From assembly GCA_029259875.1 (NCBI GenBank), contig JAJDEK010000364.1:1-11946 (forward strand): a stretch of 11,946 nucleotides of DNA, in the 5' to 3' direction. The DNA comes from Planctomycetaceae bacterium (GTDB lineage: Bacteria; Planctomycetota; Planctomycetia; Planctomycetales; Planctomycetaceae). Below are positions 1-6,297 of the stretch, in pieces (within the stretch, counting starts at the first letter, position 1; the number at the start of each line of letters is the position of its first letter). The position numbers and the translations under genes were made by a program. The notes under the pieces were generated by a model, which saw only the letters and a program-made list of their open reading frames with translations, was not told the DNA's origin and made no database searches.

Positions 1-258
1 GTATCAGGGGAGGAACGAAAAAAATAATGATCACTTCATCTCCTTTATAGTCCGATCACTTCCGATTGCCAAGCCGACGCCGATAGAAGAGGAATTGATG
101 TGCACCTATTAGAGTCAGATACTTAAAAAGTAGGAATAGAGCAGGATACTAAAGTTTCTTGATTTATTATTGCATGCGTTGAGAACACAGAGCAAATAAC
201 CACCCACGATCATCAATTCGGAGTGGACTTCGTTACTTGTTAAACGAATACGCCAGTG
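1..258. other. Non-coding stretch at left edge, no gene seen
   Basis: No convincing coding region lies here. Plus frame 2 is open from the window edge to a TAG at 110-112 (36 codons), too short to distinguish from chance. A 9-base direct repeat GATCACTTC occurs at 29-37 and 54-62, with TCCGAT repeated at 51-56 and 61-66, which could be chance. The stretch lies downstream of the aldo/keto reductase stop, and I see no strong rho-independent terminator in it. Confidence 0.5.
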
Positions 259-1029
259 TCAGGCAGCAGGCTTGACAGAAACGGCAGTCTGCCAATTAGC
301 CTGGATGTGCTTAAGATTGAGCCCGCCCACTACCAGATTGCTCACTCCAGGATTGCTGAGCACGAATGGAATGGCTTCTGCTGGTGGGAGATGTCCTGAA
401 GCGAGTCCTTTTTTGATAATGACACCGATTCCCTGTTGCGCAGCCTGACGGATAACCTCTTCAAGCGAACGATCTTCGAGATGATATTCAAGCATCAATA
501 TATCAGCCCAAGCGAGCGCCGATGCTACTCCAGAAGAAGTTTTTCCCGAATGACCGATCCAGCGAATCTGGCCCGCTTGTTTTGCTGTCTGTAAGACTTC
601 TATGGCATCGGTTTCCGTTAAGATCGATTCATCATCGCCATTGGAATGAATCAACACGAGATCGAGCACGTCTGTCTTCAGTCGCCGCAGACTTCTTTCA
701 ATACTAGACTGCAAGCTGGTGCGTGAAAAATCGTAAGTGGATTGCCCGTTTTCAAATGTTTCTCCGATTTTGGTAGAAAGCAGAAACTCATTACGACGGT
801 GTGCGAGAAACTGACCAATTCGTGCTTCACTGATCCCATAAGCGGGTGCGGTATCAATGTGATTGATGCCGAGATCAAGAATCGAATTTAATAAATGATC
901 GGTTGTGGGATCATCGGGCAGATCGTAGGCCTGGCTGTATTTGATTTGCTGGTTTCGGCCGATTTTGAAAGCGCCGAAACCCAGAGCGCTGATTGAAAAG
1001 CCGGTGTTTCCTAAAGGTCGATATTGCAT
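259..1029 (-). CDS. Aldo/keto reductase
   Basis: A 256-residue NAD(P)H-dependent oxidoreductase of the aldo/keto reductase superfamily (TIM barrel), which reduces aldehydes or ketones in the cytoplasm. The start (RPLGNTGFSISALGFGAFKIG, residues 4-24) is the usual first strand of the family. The catalytic tetrad is visible: D59 and Y64 in IDTAPAYG, K87 in LSTKIGE and H128 in VLIHSNG. Cofactor-binding segments near the C-terminus are KKGLASG (206-212) and GVSNLVVGGLN (228-238). It is somewhat shorter than the 280-330 residues usual for the family but appears intact. The ATG start has no clear Shine-Dalgarno site. It lies 34 bases downstream of the FAD oxidoreductase on the same strand, so the two are probably co-transcribed. 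The substrate cannot be inferred from sequence. Confidence 0.93.
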   Translation of the reverse strand: MQYRPLGNTGFSISALGFGAFKIGRNQQIKYSQAYDLPDDPTTDHLLNSILDLGINHIDTAPAYGISEARIGQFLAHRRNEFLLSTKIGETFENGQSTYDFSRTSLQSSIERSLRRLKTDVLDLVLIHSNGDDESILTETDAIEVLQTAKQAGQIRWIGHSGKTSSGVASALAWADILMLEYHLEDRSLEEVIRQAAQQGIGVIIKKGLASGHLPPAEAIPFVLSNPGVSNLVVGGLNLKHIQANWQTAVSVKPAA

Positions 1030-1063
1030 TGTTCTTAGAGTTTCATTGAGTCGGCGGAATAAA

Positions 1064-2308
1064 TCAGGCTACATCCCCAAAAGATCTAAGACCCTCAAGC
1101 GTCATCCAGTCTTCTACGGTTTCCCAGGGATGCTGTGCCACCAGCGGCCTGGATAGACCTGAAAAAGACGCTTTCCAGGATGAATCCTCAAGCGTGGGCT
1201 TGATATGCATGTCATGCAAATGCTGAAAGATGTCCGTTGCCAGACGGGGCGCTAATGCTAATTTGGTCGGCCAGGCAGTCAACAAGTTGCCTTCTTTCAG
1301 GATCTGAGGTGTTTCTGGTCTTAAGCCTGATTTGGTTGCACCTTCTGCCCGGTCTACGGAGTACGTATTCCATTCCAGACCGGATAGATTAATACCGGGA
1401 ATCGAGACGGATAATTCCTGGGCTGCATGTTGTATCAACTCAACACGATTCAGCTTTACGCCAACCTCGGAAACTTGGCCGCCTAATTGCCAGATGGTCC
1501 GGCCTTGTGAATCCGTGTCCGATGTGATCGTGATGCTCGTCTTGGCGCCGTCGACACAATGACCGTTAAATTGAGGCAGTGCTCCACGCACCAATGTCAT
1601 ATGGAGTGGGCGTTTTTGCATGACCTGGTTATCAGAACTGGGTTGCTGTTGCGCCAGATTTCTGAGCTGCTCGTTTCCTCTTCCCGCTGTCAACAAAACG
1701 GCATCCGTTTGAATCGTCAGTGAGTCCCCGTTTGGAGTTAGAATCTGAACCGAAGAAATCTGTTTGTCTGCGTCAAACTGAAACGAAAGTTGCTCCGGAT
1801 CATATTTGAAAATCTGATCCGCAAAAGTATCAGATAAATTGGCAATGAGAGTTTGTGGTGAGATGACCTGTTCTTCCATCACAGCGATGGGGCCAGGACA
1901 TTGAGCGAGCAATTCGGGAGTTTCTTCTGAAGTCAGATTTTTGGGGGCAACCCGTAATCCCATTTTAGCCCCGAACATTCCCAATCGTGAGGAAACAGAA
2001 TCGGTTCGCCAGAGATAACAATGATTTGATCGAATCTTTGTTCCAGACAAATCAGGCTGCGCTGCGCCTTTTAATGCGTTTCTCCAAATGAGAGGCATTT
2101 CTCGAATCCAGCGAGCCGATCCGGTCATCATTCCCTGAAGCGTGTATTTCAAACCGCCATGAATGATTCCTTGAGAAGCGATGGTCTGGCCGCTTCCCAG
2201 CTCGAACGCTTCGAGAAGAATACAGCGATATCCTAGACGGCTGGCCTCGTTTAAAGTCCAGAGACCAGCAACCCCTCCTCCAAAAATGATCAGATCGACT
2301 TTTGGCAC
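1064..2308 (-). CDS. FAD-dependent oxidoreductase (DAO fold)
   Basis: A 414-residue flavoprotein of the D-amino-acid oxidase/glycerol-3-phosphate dehydrogenase (DAO) fold. The N-terminal Rossmann motif FGGGVAGLWTL places G10, G12 and G15 as GxGxxG, with E33 at the end of the second strand as the ribose-binding acid. SQGIIHGGLKY (45-55) is the FAD-contacting segment typical of G3P-dehydrogenase-like members, and VLLTAGRGN (204-212) is the second dinucleotide-contact strand. The C-terminal half (TIWQLGGQVSE, SGLRPETP) resembles the substrate-lid region of the family. The start codon is GTG, with GAGGA in the mRNA 6 bases upstream, which supports this start. The electron donor and acceptor are not deducible. 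It is the first gene of a probable operon with the aldo/keto reductase 34 bases downstream, suggesting linked steps on a hydroxy/keto compound (inference). Confidence 0.9.
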   Translation of the reverse strand: MPKVDLIIFGGGVAGLWTLNEASRLGYRCILLEAFELGSGQTIASQGIIHGGLKYTLQGMMTGSARWIREMPLIWRNALKGAAQPDLSGTKIRSNHCYLWRTDSVSSRLGMFGAKMGLRVAPKNLTSEETPELLAQCPGPIAVMEEQVISPQTLIANLSDTFADQIFKYDPEQLSFQFDADKQISSVQILTPNGDSLTIQTDAVLLTAGRGNEQLRNLAQQQPSSDNQVMQKRPLHMTLVRGALPQFNGHCVDGAKTSITITSDTDSQGRTIWQLGGQVSEVGVKLNRVELIQHAAQELSVSIPGINLSGLEWNTYSVDRAEGATKSGLRPETPQILKEGNLLTAWPTKLALAPRLATDIFQHLHDMHIKPTLEDSSWKASFSGLSRPLVAQHPWETVEDWMTLEGLRSFGDVA

Positions 2309-2433
2309 TGTGAGAATCCTCGCTCCGATAAAGATAAAAGCAGATCTTTACCATCGATAAATCAAAAAGTAATCCAGAATGACTGACGTTTTTACTATTT
2401 CTGACCGGATTCGAATAGACGAATTCAGTCCCA

Positions 2434-2459
2434 AAATACTGATCACAGCATCAGTATTT
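2434..2459. terminator. 10-bp inverted repeat between ridA-like and FAD oxidoreductase genes
   Basis: The arms AAATACTGAT (2434-2443) and ATCAGTATTT (2450-2459) are perfectly complementary around a 6-base loop. The element lies 73 bases past the RidA stop and 126 bases before the FAD oxidoreductase start, both on the minus strand. On the minus strand the second arm runs into TTTT, which would fit a weak AT-rich terminator for the RidA gene. It could instead be an operator for the downstream operon. The low GC of the stem makes strong intrinsic termination doubtful. Confidence 0.4.
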
Positions 2460-2531
2460 GATTAAAAGCAGTAAGAAGATGCTTAAAGCTTTATTGTTGC
2501 GAAGTAATTCAACTTAAAAAGATGATTCAGA

Positions 2532-2993
2532 TCAGCTTTTGATTTGAACAATCGCTTCCACTTCGACAGTAATATTCCCGGGGAGTGAACCCATGCCGAC
2601 AGCACTACGGGCAGCGCGACCATTCTCTCCCAAGATTTGAACGATCAGGTCGCTAAATCCGTTAATTACCTGTGGGTGACGTTTAAAATCAGGTGCTGCA
2701 TTGACCATTCCGAGGACTTTCACAAATCGTTCAATCCGATCAAGATCACCCAGGTATTGTTTCAGAGTGGCCAGCATCGTCAGCCCGACAGCGCGTGCCG
2801 CTTCAACACCTTGTTCTTCGGTTAAATCATCACCAACACGACCAGTATGCAAAGAGCCGTCCAGTTTGACGGGGCCATGGCCTGAGACATACAGCATGTC
2901 ATCCACTTGAACCACGGGATTATAAATTCCACCTGGTTTAGGAGCTTCGGGGAGTTCCAGTTGCAGTTCCTGAATTTTTGCTTCTACACTCAT
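2532..2993 (-). CDS. RidA/YjgF/UK114 family protein (enamine/imine deaminase-like)
   Basis: A 153-residue member of the Rid family, cytoplasmic trimers whose RidA-type members hydrolyse reactive enamine/imine intermediates such as 2-aminoacrylate made by PLP enzymes. MLYVSGHGP (33-41) is the core strand-turn. The C-terminal signature AARSAVGMGSLPGN, followed by TVEVEAI, aligns with PARSCVEVARLPKD...IEIEAI of E. coli RidA. R129 therefore corresponds to the catalytic Arg105 and E144 to Glu120. The protein is about 25 residues longer than E. coli RidA, like the longer YjgH-type subgroup, so deaminase activity is probable but not certain. AGGA at 3001-3004 (minus strand) lies 7 bases before the ATG and supports the start. 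It is divergent from floA and seems to be its own transcription unit. Confidence 0.92.
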   Translation of the reverse strand: MSVEAKIQELQLELPEAPKPGGIYNPVVQVDDMLYVSGHGPVKLDGSLHTGRVGDDLTEEQGVEAARAVGLTMLATLKQYLGDLDRIERFVKVLGMVNAAPDFKRHPQVINGFSDLIVQILGENGRAARSAVGMGSLPGNITVEVEAIVQIKS

Positions 2994-3223
2994 GATTATT
3001 TCCTGATTCTTTTATAATTTCAAAACAACATTGCGGACAGGTTACTAGAGATCTTGTACTTGTTGCTACAATGCCATTTCCTGCTGGAAGGCAAAAAACA
3101 CCCCCGAATTTGTAGCAAAACGCATTTTGGGTATTTTCGAGCTTACATGAGTTCCAGAATAAATACAGGAAAAGCGATTTCCAATCGTGGGAACGCCACT
3201 CTTTTGAAAAACAGAATGATCCA

Positions 3224-3238
3224 AAATGAGACTCATTT
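3224..3238. promoter_or_regulatory. 15-bp palindrome overlapping floA -35 region
   Basis: AAATGAG (3224-3230) and CTCATTT (3232-3238) form a perfect 7+1+7 inverted repeat. It lies 11 bases upstream of the TATAAT at 3250-3255, so it covers the place where a -35 element would sit. No good -35 hexamer is present there. The symmetry and position suit a dimeric transcription factor site, as repressor or activator. The regulator is unknown and chance cannot be excluded. Confidence 0.33.
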
Positions 3239-3246
3239 CGTTTTCC

Positions 3247-3255
3247 TGTTATAAT
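3247..3255 (+). promoter_or_regulatory. Extended -10 promoter for floA
   Basis: The sequence TGTTATAAT contains a perfect TATAAT (3250-3255) preceded by TGn, the extended -10 form that can work without a good -35. No TTGACA-like hexamer is seen at 16-18 bases upstream. Transcription would begin near 3262 and leave a leader of about 110 bases before the floA start at 3373. Confidence 0.5.
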
Positions 3256-3320
3256 CACAGTGAAAATACGAAAAGCAGACAAAAAATACTTTCGGTTTTT
3301 ACCCTGAGGTAGTTATGATA

Positions 3321-3342
3321 TTCGAGAGGCATTCGTCTCGAA
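3321..3342 (+). promoter_or_regulatory. Leader hairpin upstream of floA ribosome-binding site
   Basis: TTCGAGA (3321-3327) and TCTCGAA (3336-3342) form a perfect 7-bp stem around an 8-base loop. The stem ends 12 bases before the AAGGGAG Shine-Dalgarno site (3355-3361) of floA. It could stabilise the 5' end of the message or modulate ribosome access. No T-run follows it, so it is not a terminator. Confidence 0.35.
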
Positions 3343-3372
3343 ACAAATACTCGTAAGGGAGTTAAGAAAAAT

Positions 3373-4311
3373 ATGGATGAGCTTTGGCCAGTTGCCTTAT
3401 TTGCCATAGGGGGAATCTGTGTCTTATTAGGCATAGTTTTTCTTGCACTATTCGCCCGGTACTTCAAATTATGGATTCAGGCGTTTAGTTCACGCGCCAG
3501 AATTGGGCCTTTTGCCTTAGTATTCATGTCACTGAGAAAAGTGAAGCCTTCGGTGATTGTGGATACCAAAATTATGGCCGTTCAAGCAGGTCTTACGGAC
3601 GTCCACACTCAAGCCTTGGAAGCCCATTATTTAGCAGGTGGAAACGTACATCGTGTTGTGCATGCATTGATTGTCGCGCATCGTGCGAGCATCGATCTGG
3701 ATTGGGATACTGCCTCGGCAATCGACTTGGCGGGACGTAATATTATTTCAGCTGTCGAAACAAGCGTAGATCCTAAGGTCATCGATTGCCCCGATCCCAA
3801 GAAAAGTGGTCGGCCAACCCTTGATGGGGTGGCTAAAGACGGGATTCAACTCAAGGCCCGTGCACGGGTCACAGTGCGTACGAATTTGAAGCAGCTGGTA
3901 GGCGGTGCCACAGAAGATACAATTATTGCTCGTGTTGGAGAAGGAATTGTATCTGCGATTGGATCCTGTGAGAGCCATAAGCAGGTCCTGGCCAATCCAT
4001 CAGTCATTGCCCGGGAAGTATTGAATCGCGGTTTGGACTCTCAAACGGCATTCTCCATTGTGTCGATCGATATTGCCGACATTGATGTGGGTGAGAATAT
4101 CGGAGCCCGTTTGAGAGCAGACCAGGCGGAGGCCGATGTGCGTGTTGCCCAGGCCAGAGCAGAAGAGCGACGAGCCGAAGCGGTTGCTTCCGAGCAGGAA
4201 ATGTTAGCCCGGACTCAGGAAAACCAAGCCAAAGTGGTTCTGGCTGAAGCAGAAATTCCGCTTGCAATGGCAGAAGCCTTCTCAGAAGGAAGCCTTAGAG
4301 CAGCGAAATAA
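3373..4311 (+). CDS. floA: Flotillin-like protein FloA (UPF0365/YqfA family)
   Basis: A 312-residue membrane-anchored scaffold protein that organises functional membrane microdomains in bacteria. Residues 6-30 are a single hydrophobic helix ([20 protein letters not shown]) that inserts in the cytoplasmic membrane. An SPFH/band-7-like region occupies about 60-240, including the family stretches [17 protein letters not shown] (84-100), [13 protein letters not shown] (157-169) and [17 protein letters not shown] (177-193). Residues 245-300 are an Ala/Glu/Arg-rich coiled coil ([21 protein letters not shown]) for oligomerisation. It is slightly shorter than Bacillus FloA (about 331 residues), mainly at the C-terminus. 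The ATG has AAGGGAG 11 bases upstream. The NfeD-type membrane protease often encoded beside floA is absent within this window; the neighbours are RidA (divergent) and a small unknown protein. Confidence 0.95.
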   Translation: MDELWPVALFAIGGICVLLGIVFLALFARYFKLWIQAFSSRARIGPFALVFMSLRKVKPSVIVDTKIMAVQAGLTDVHTQALEAHYLAGGNVHRVVHALIVAHRASIDLDWDTASAIDLAGRNIISAVETSVDPKVIDCPDPKKSGRPTLDGVAKDGIQLKARARVTVRTNLKQLVGGATEDTIIARVGEGIVSAIGSCESHKQVLANPSVIAREVLNRGLDSQTAFSIVSIDIADIDVGENIGARLRADQAEADVRVAQARAEERRAEAVASEQEMLARTQENQAKVVLAEAEIPLAMAEAFSEGSLRAAK

Positions 4312-4378
4312 GAGACTTTTTGTTCACTGTTCAGAAAACATAGCGATCGATTCAATCAATCCGTCTGTGAGGGATTCA

Positions 4379-4416
4379 ACAGCACAGGAAATGCTGTCAA
4401 AGCTAATTTGTAGCTT
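4379..4416 (+). terminator. Two tandem hairpins downstream of floA
   Basis: ACAGCA (4379-4384) pairs with TGCTGT (4392-4397) across 7 bases, and AAGCTA (4400-4405) pairs with TAGCTT (4411-4416) across 5 bases. They begin 67 bases after the floA stop and are separated by two bases. Neither is followed by a T-tract, so they may protect the 3' end of the message rather than terminate it. The arms are only 6 bp, so confidence is low. Confidence 0.25.
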
Positions 4417-4465
4417 GAGTCGATGATAAAATTAGCCAGACAGGATGTGTTTTTGTAAATACTGG

Positions 4466-4495
4466 TTGAAATTTTGGTTGGTGATTGACTAATAT
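4466..4495 (+). promoter_or_regulatory. Possible sigma70-type promoter before the 69-residue protein
   Basis: TTGAAA (4466-4471, five of six to consensus) is followed after 18 bases by TAATAT (4490-4495, four of six). Transcription would start near 4503, giving a leader of about 68 bases before the ATG at 4571. It is the best match in the spacer after floA but not a strong one. Confidence 0.3.
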
Positions 4496-4570
4496 TATGT
4501 CAGTAACAGCAGCAGGAGGTTGTTGTGGACTGAATTCTCCGGATCACCTCGAGAGAGTTTTCGTTTACTT

Positions 4571-4780
4571 ATGAGTGACTTAGCAACAATAAATATTACG
4601 GAAAAACAACTAAACCTCCTGTTATCAGGTTTGCGTTACGTACGCAGTGCGGAAAAATTACGAGTAGAAGAACCTACTCCCGAATACGTTCGGACTCGCA
4701 CAGAGAAGCTGGACGAGATTGCAACCTTGGTTGACGCTCTGAATTCTTCGCCCCGCAAACAAAGTGCTTCCCAGGTTTAA
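4571..4780 (+). CDS. Small protein of unknown function (69 aa)
   Basis: I do not recognise this protein. The chosen ATG gives 69 residues. It is soluble, with no signal peptide or membrane segment, and reads as two amphipathic helices: TEKQLNLLLSGLRYVRSAEK (10-29) and YVRTRTEKLDEIATLVDALN (39-58), joined by a turn at EEPTPE. The tail SSPRKQSASQV is probably disordered. The frame is open upstream to TTG codons at 4520 and 4523, just after a perfect AGGAGG (4514-4519), so an 85-86-residue form is possible. Those upstream residues (TEFSGSPRESFRLL) look less protein-like, and the TTGs sit 0 and 3 bases from AGGAGG, which is too close. It lies between floA and the OleA/FabH-like gene on the same strand, in separate-looking transcription units. 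Confidence 0.6.
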   Translation: MSDLATINITEKQLNLLLSGLRYVRSAEKLRVEEPTPEYVRTRTEKLDEIATLVDALNSSPRKQSASQV

Positions 4781-4798
4781 TATTTCTGAGCGCTTAGG

Positions 4799-4827
4799 TT
4801 GAGTTTACTTCCCTGATTCAATTCAAT
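4799..4827 (+). promoter_or_regulatory. Weak candidate promoter for the OleA/FabH-like gene
   Basis: TTGAGT (4799-4804) and TTCAAT (4822-4827) are separated by 17 bases, each four of six to the sigma70 consensus. If real, transcription would start near 4834, right at the start of the paired hairpins at 4833-4864. Matches this weak occur by chance, so this is only a candidate. Confidence 0.2.
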
Positions 4828-4832
4828 AGGAA

Positions 4833-4864
4833 CGTCTCTGCGCGCAGACGAGCTGTTGTCTGTG
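4833..4864 (+). promoter_or_regulatory. Overlapping alternative hairpins upstream of the OleA/FabH-like gene
   Basis: Two structures share bases 4843-4850. In the first, CGTCT (4833-4837) pairs with AGACG (4846-4850), around the 12-bp perfect palindrome TCTGCGCGCAGA (4837-4848). In the second, CGCAGAC (4843-4849) pairs with GTCTGTG (4858-4864) across an 8-base loop, seven pairs with one G-U. A U-rich run TTTGTTTT (4870-4877) follows 5 bases after the second stem. It could be a terminator for the preceding small gene, an attenuator-like switch in the leader, or an operator based on the palindrome. Confidence 0.35.
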
Positions 4865-4910
4865 CCTAGTTTGTTTTATCTACCTGTTGAATGGGAATTT
4901 CACACCGCTT

Positions 4911-5957
4911 ATGCGTTATGAGCATGTTTGCGTCGAAGGCGTTAGTTGTACTTTGCCTCCCAATGTCGTCACTTCAGACGAAATCGAAGCGCAGTTAGCT
5001 CCAGTCTATGAACGATTAGGCTTGCCTGCCGGTAGACTGGAATTGATGACGGGGATCCAGGAGAGGCGGTTCTTTGATCGAGGAACCTTGCCAGGTACGA
5101 TTAGTGCGCAAACGGTCAATCATTTGCTGGAACAAAGCCAACTGGACCGTAAATATCTAGGTGCTTTGATTCATGGTTCTGTCTGTCGTGATCAATTGGA
5201 ACCGGCTACTGCCAGCGGTGTGCATCATGCAGCAGGTCTGCCCAATAACGCTCTAGTACTCGATATCAGTAATGCCTGCCTTGGTTTGTTGAACGGGATG
5301 GTATTTCTGGCAAATATGATCGAGATGGGCCAGATACGTGCTGGTGTAGTAGTCGGTACAGAAGTTGGCCGCGATTTGGTCGAAGGTACGATCGATGATC
5401 TGTTAAATGACACGACGTTAACCCGCAAGTCCATCAAAAATGATTTCGCCTCACTCACGATTGGCAGTGGTTCCGCTGCCATTCTGCTCTGTGATCGCAG
5501 TTTGAGTAAAACAGGTCACCGATTATTAGGTGGAAATTTTCGGACTGAGACTTCTAATCACGAACTTTGTGCCGGAGGCGTAGAGGCACAAAAACATGGC
5601 GATCATCGCCCCCGGATGCAGACAGACTCAGAGTCATTACTGGTTGCCGGTGTGAATCTGGCGATCCCCACCTGGGAGGCAACAAAAAAGACACTGAGCT
5701 GGAACAATGAGGACGTTGACCGCGTTTTCACGCATCAGGTTGGAAAAGCTCACCGTAAGTTATTACTGGAAAAGTTGGGACTTGATCCCGATTTGGATTA
5801 TCCAACGGTAGAAACACTCGGTAATACAGGAGCCGCTGCGTTACCAATGGCCTGGGCTCTGGGAATCCAAAATCAGAAGCTGCAGGAGGATGATCGAGTT
5901 GCCTTACTGGGAATAGGTAGTGGGCTCAATTCTCTAATGCTGGGTGTCCAGTGGTAA
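4911..5957 (+). CDS. Thiolase-superfamily condensing enzyme, 3-oxoacyl-ACP synthase III / OleA-like
   Basis: A 348-residue decarboxylating or head-to-head acyl-condensing enzyme of the KAS III/OleA branch of the thiolase fold. The catalytic triad is visible: nucleophile C123 in DISNACLG, H275 in [10 protein letters not shown] and N305 in [12 protein letters not shown] glutamate at E97 ([10 protein letters not shown]) lies 26 residues before the cysteine, and H275 to N305 is 30 residues. Both spacings match what I recall for OleA (Glu117, Cys143, His285, Asn315), which joins two fatty acyl-CoAs in long-chain olefin synthesis. FabH does not use such a glutamate. The usual ole partners (OleB hydrolase, OleC ligase, OleD reductase) are not in the window. 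I chose ATG 4911 ([10 protein letters not shown]) over a TTG at 4887 because family members I recall start this way. The Shine-Dalgarno site is weak. Confidence 0.88.
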   Translation: MRYEHVCVEGVSCTLPPNVVTSDEIEAQLAPVYERLGLPAGRLELMTGIQERRFFDRGTLPGTISAQTVNHLLEQSQLDRKYLGALIHGSVCRDQLEPATASGVHHAAGLPNNALVLDISNACLGLLNGMVFLANMIEMGQIRAGVVVGTEVGRDLVEGTIDDLLNDTTLTRKSIKNDFASLTIGSGSAAILLCDRSLSKTGHRLLGGNFRTETSNHELCAGGVEAQKHGDHRPRMQTDSESLLVAGVNLAIPTWEATKKTLSWNNEDVDRVFTHQVGKAHRKLLLEKLGLDPDLDYPTVETLGNTGAAALPMAWALGIQNQKLQEDDRVALLGIGSGLNSLMLGVQW

Positions 5958-5976
5958 TTTCATTAAGAGCTACAAA

Positions 5977-6025
5977 AAATATTCCGTATTCTGCGGCCCG
6001 TCATGGGTCCACCTAGGGAATATTT
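5977..6025 (+). terminator. Large inverted repeat after the OleA/FabH-like gene, probable terminator
   Basis: AAATATTCC (5977-5985) and GGAATATTT (6017-6025) are perfectly complementary 9-base arms enclosing 31 bases. Inside, GGCCC (5995-5999) can pair with GGGTC (6005-6009) with one G-U, giving a second stem stacked in the loop. It starts 20 bases after the stop codon, a usual place for a terminator or a 3'-end stabiliser. The T-tract after the outer stem is short. Confidence 0.4.
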
Positions 6026-6155
6026 GCTGATTAAGCATTCTGGCGAAAAGGTTCTGTTTACGTTGTCGGTTTGGATTTCGACTTAGTTGGCACTCTCTGA
6101 TTCCTAAGTTCAATTGGTTACTTCAAAACCGAACAAACAGGATGATTGGTTTGAA

Positions 6156-6164
6156 TGTTATTAT
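6156..6164 (+). promoter_or_regulatory. Candidate extended -10 promoter for the outer-membrane barrel gene
   Basis: TGTTATTAT has TATTAT (6159-6164), five of six to the -10 consensus, preceded by TGn, the same arrangement seen upstream of floA. No matching -35 is present. Transcription would start near 6171 and leave a leader of about 127 bases that includes the inverted repeat at 6227-6248. Confidence 0.33.
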
Positions 6165-6226
6165 CCGATCCAAGAGAAAGATTGTCTATCAAATGCGGAA
6201 TTTGTTGCGCGCGGTTCAGAAATTTC

Positions 6227-6248
6227 TAGTTGTTCATTTCAACAACTA
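6227..6248 (+). promoter_or_regulatory. 8-bp inverted repeat in leader of outer-membrane barrel gene
   Basis: TAGTTGTT (6227-6234) and AACAACTA (6241-6248) are perfect complements with a 6-base loop. The element ends 49 bases before the ATG at 6298. It could act as a 5'-leader hairpin in RNA or as an operator in DNA. No T-run follows, so it is not a terminator. Confidence 0.35.
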
Positions 6249-6297
6249 ATTGAACTTACAGATTCTTCAGCCCGCTACGTATCAGCAAGGAATGAAA

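Larger units (their letters stand above)
2994..3372. other. 379-base divergent intergenic region (RidA / FloA)
   Basis: No gene is supported here; frames open across it on either strand have no homology I recognise, use weak starts, or overlap the RidA and FloA genes. The left end holds the RidA ribosome-binding site. The right half holds a strong-looking floA promoter, a palindrome over its -35 region and a leader hairpin, all listed separately. On the RidA side a TATAAA sits in the minus strand near 3015-3020, but no -35 element goes with it. Confidence 0.6.
5958..6297. other. 340-base intergenic region before the outer-membrane barrel gene
   Basis: No gene is supported. A frame from a TTG at 6114 runs into the barrel gene in another phase and has unprotein-like composition. 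The region holds a large inverted repeat just after the OleA/FabH-like stop, a candidate extended -10 promoter near 6160 and an 8-bp inverted repeat near 6237, listed separately. Confidence 0.6.

Noticed and set aside
2..112. Possible 3' end of a gene entering from the left edge (plus frame 2)
   Set aside because: Only 36 open codons, which happens by chance fairly often, and the translated sequence shows no domain feature.
2484..2493. 10-base palindrome TAAAGCTTTA
   Set aside because: AT-rich palindromes of this length around a HindIII-type core are expected by chance and it has no informative position.
3054..3254. Plus-strand 66-codon frame in the RidA/FloA spacer
   Set aside because: It begins at TTG with no ribosome site, has no recognisable motif, and ends on the floA TATAAT box.
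2938..3282. Minus-strand frame of about 114 codons in the RidA/FloA spacer
   Set aside because: It overlaps the start of the well-supported RidA gene in another phase, shows no recognisable domain and crosses the floA promoter elements.
4004..4267. Antisense 87-codon frame within floA
   Set aside because: It is a shadow of the Ala/Glu/Arg-rich coiled-coil codons of floA, giving an unnatural Pro/Leu/His/Arg-rich translation.
4837..4848. LexA-type SOS box reading of the CTG...CAG palindrome
   Set aside because: The CTG and CAG half-sites are only 4 bases apart, whereas the Proteobacterial LexA box needs about 10; no SOS gene is adjacent.
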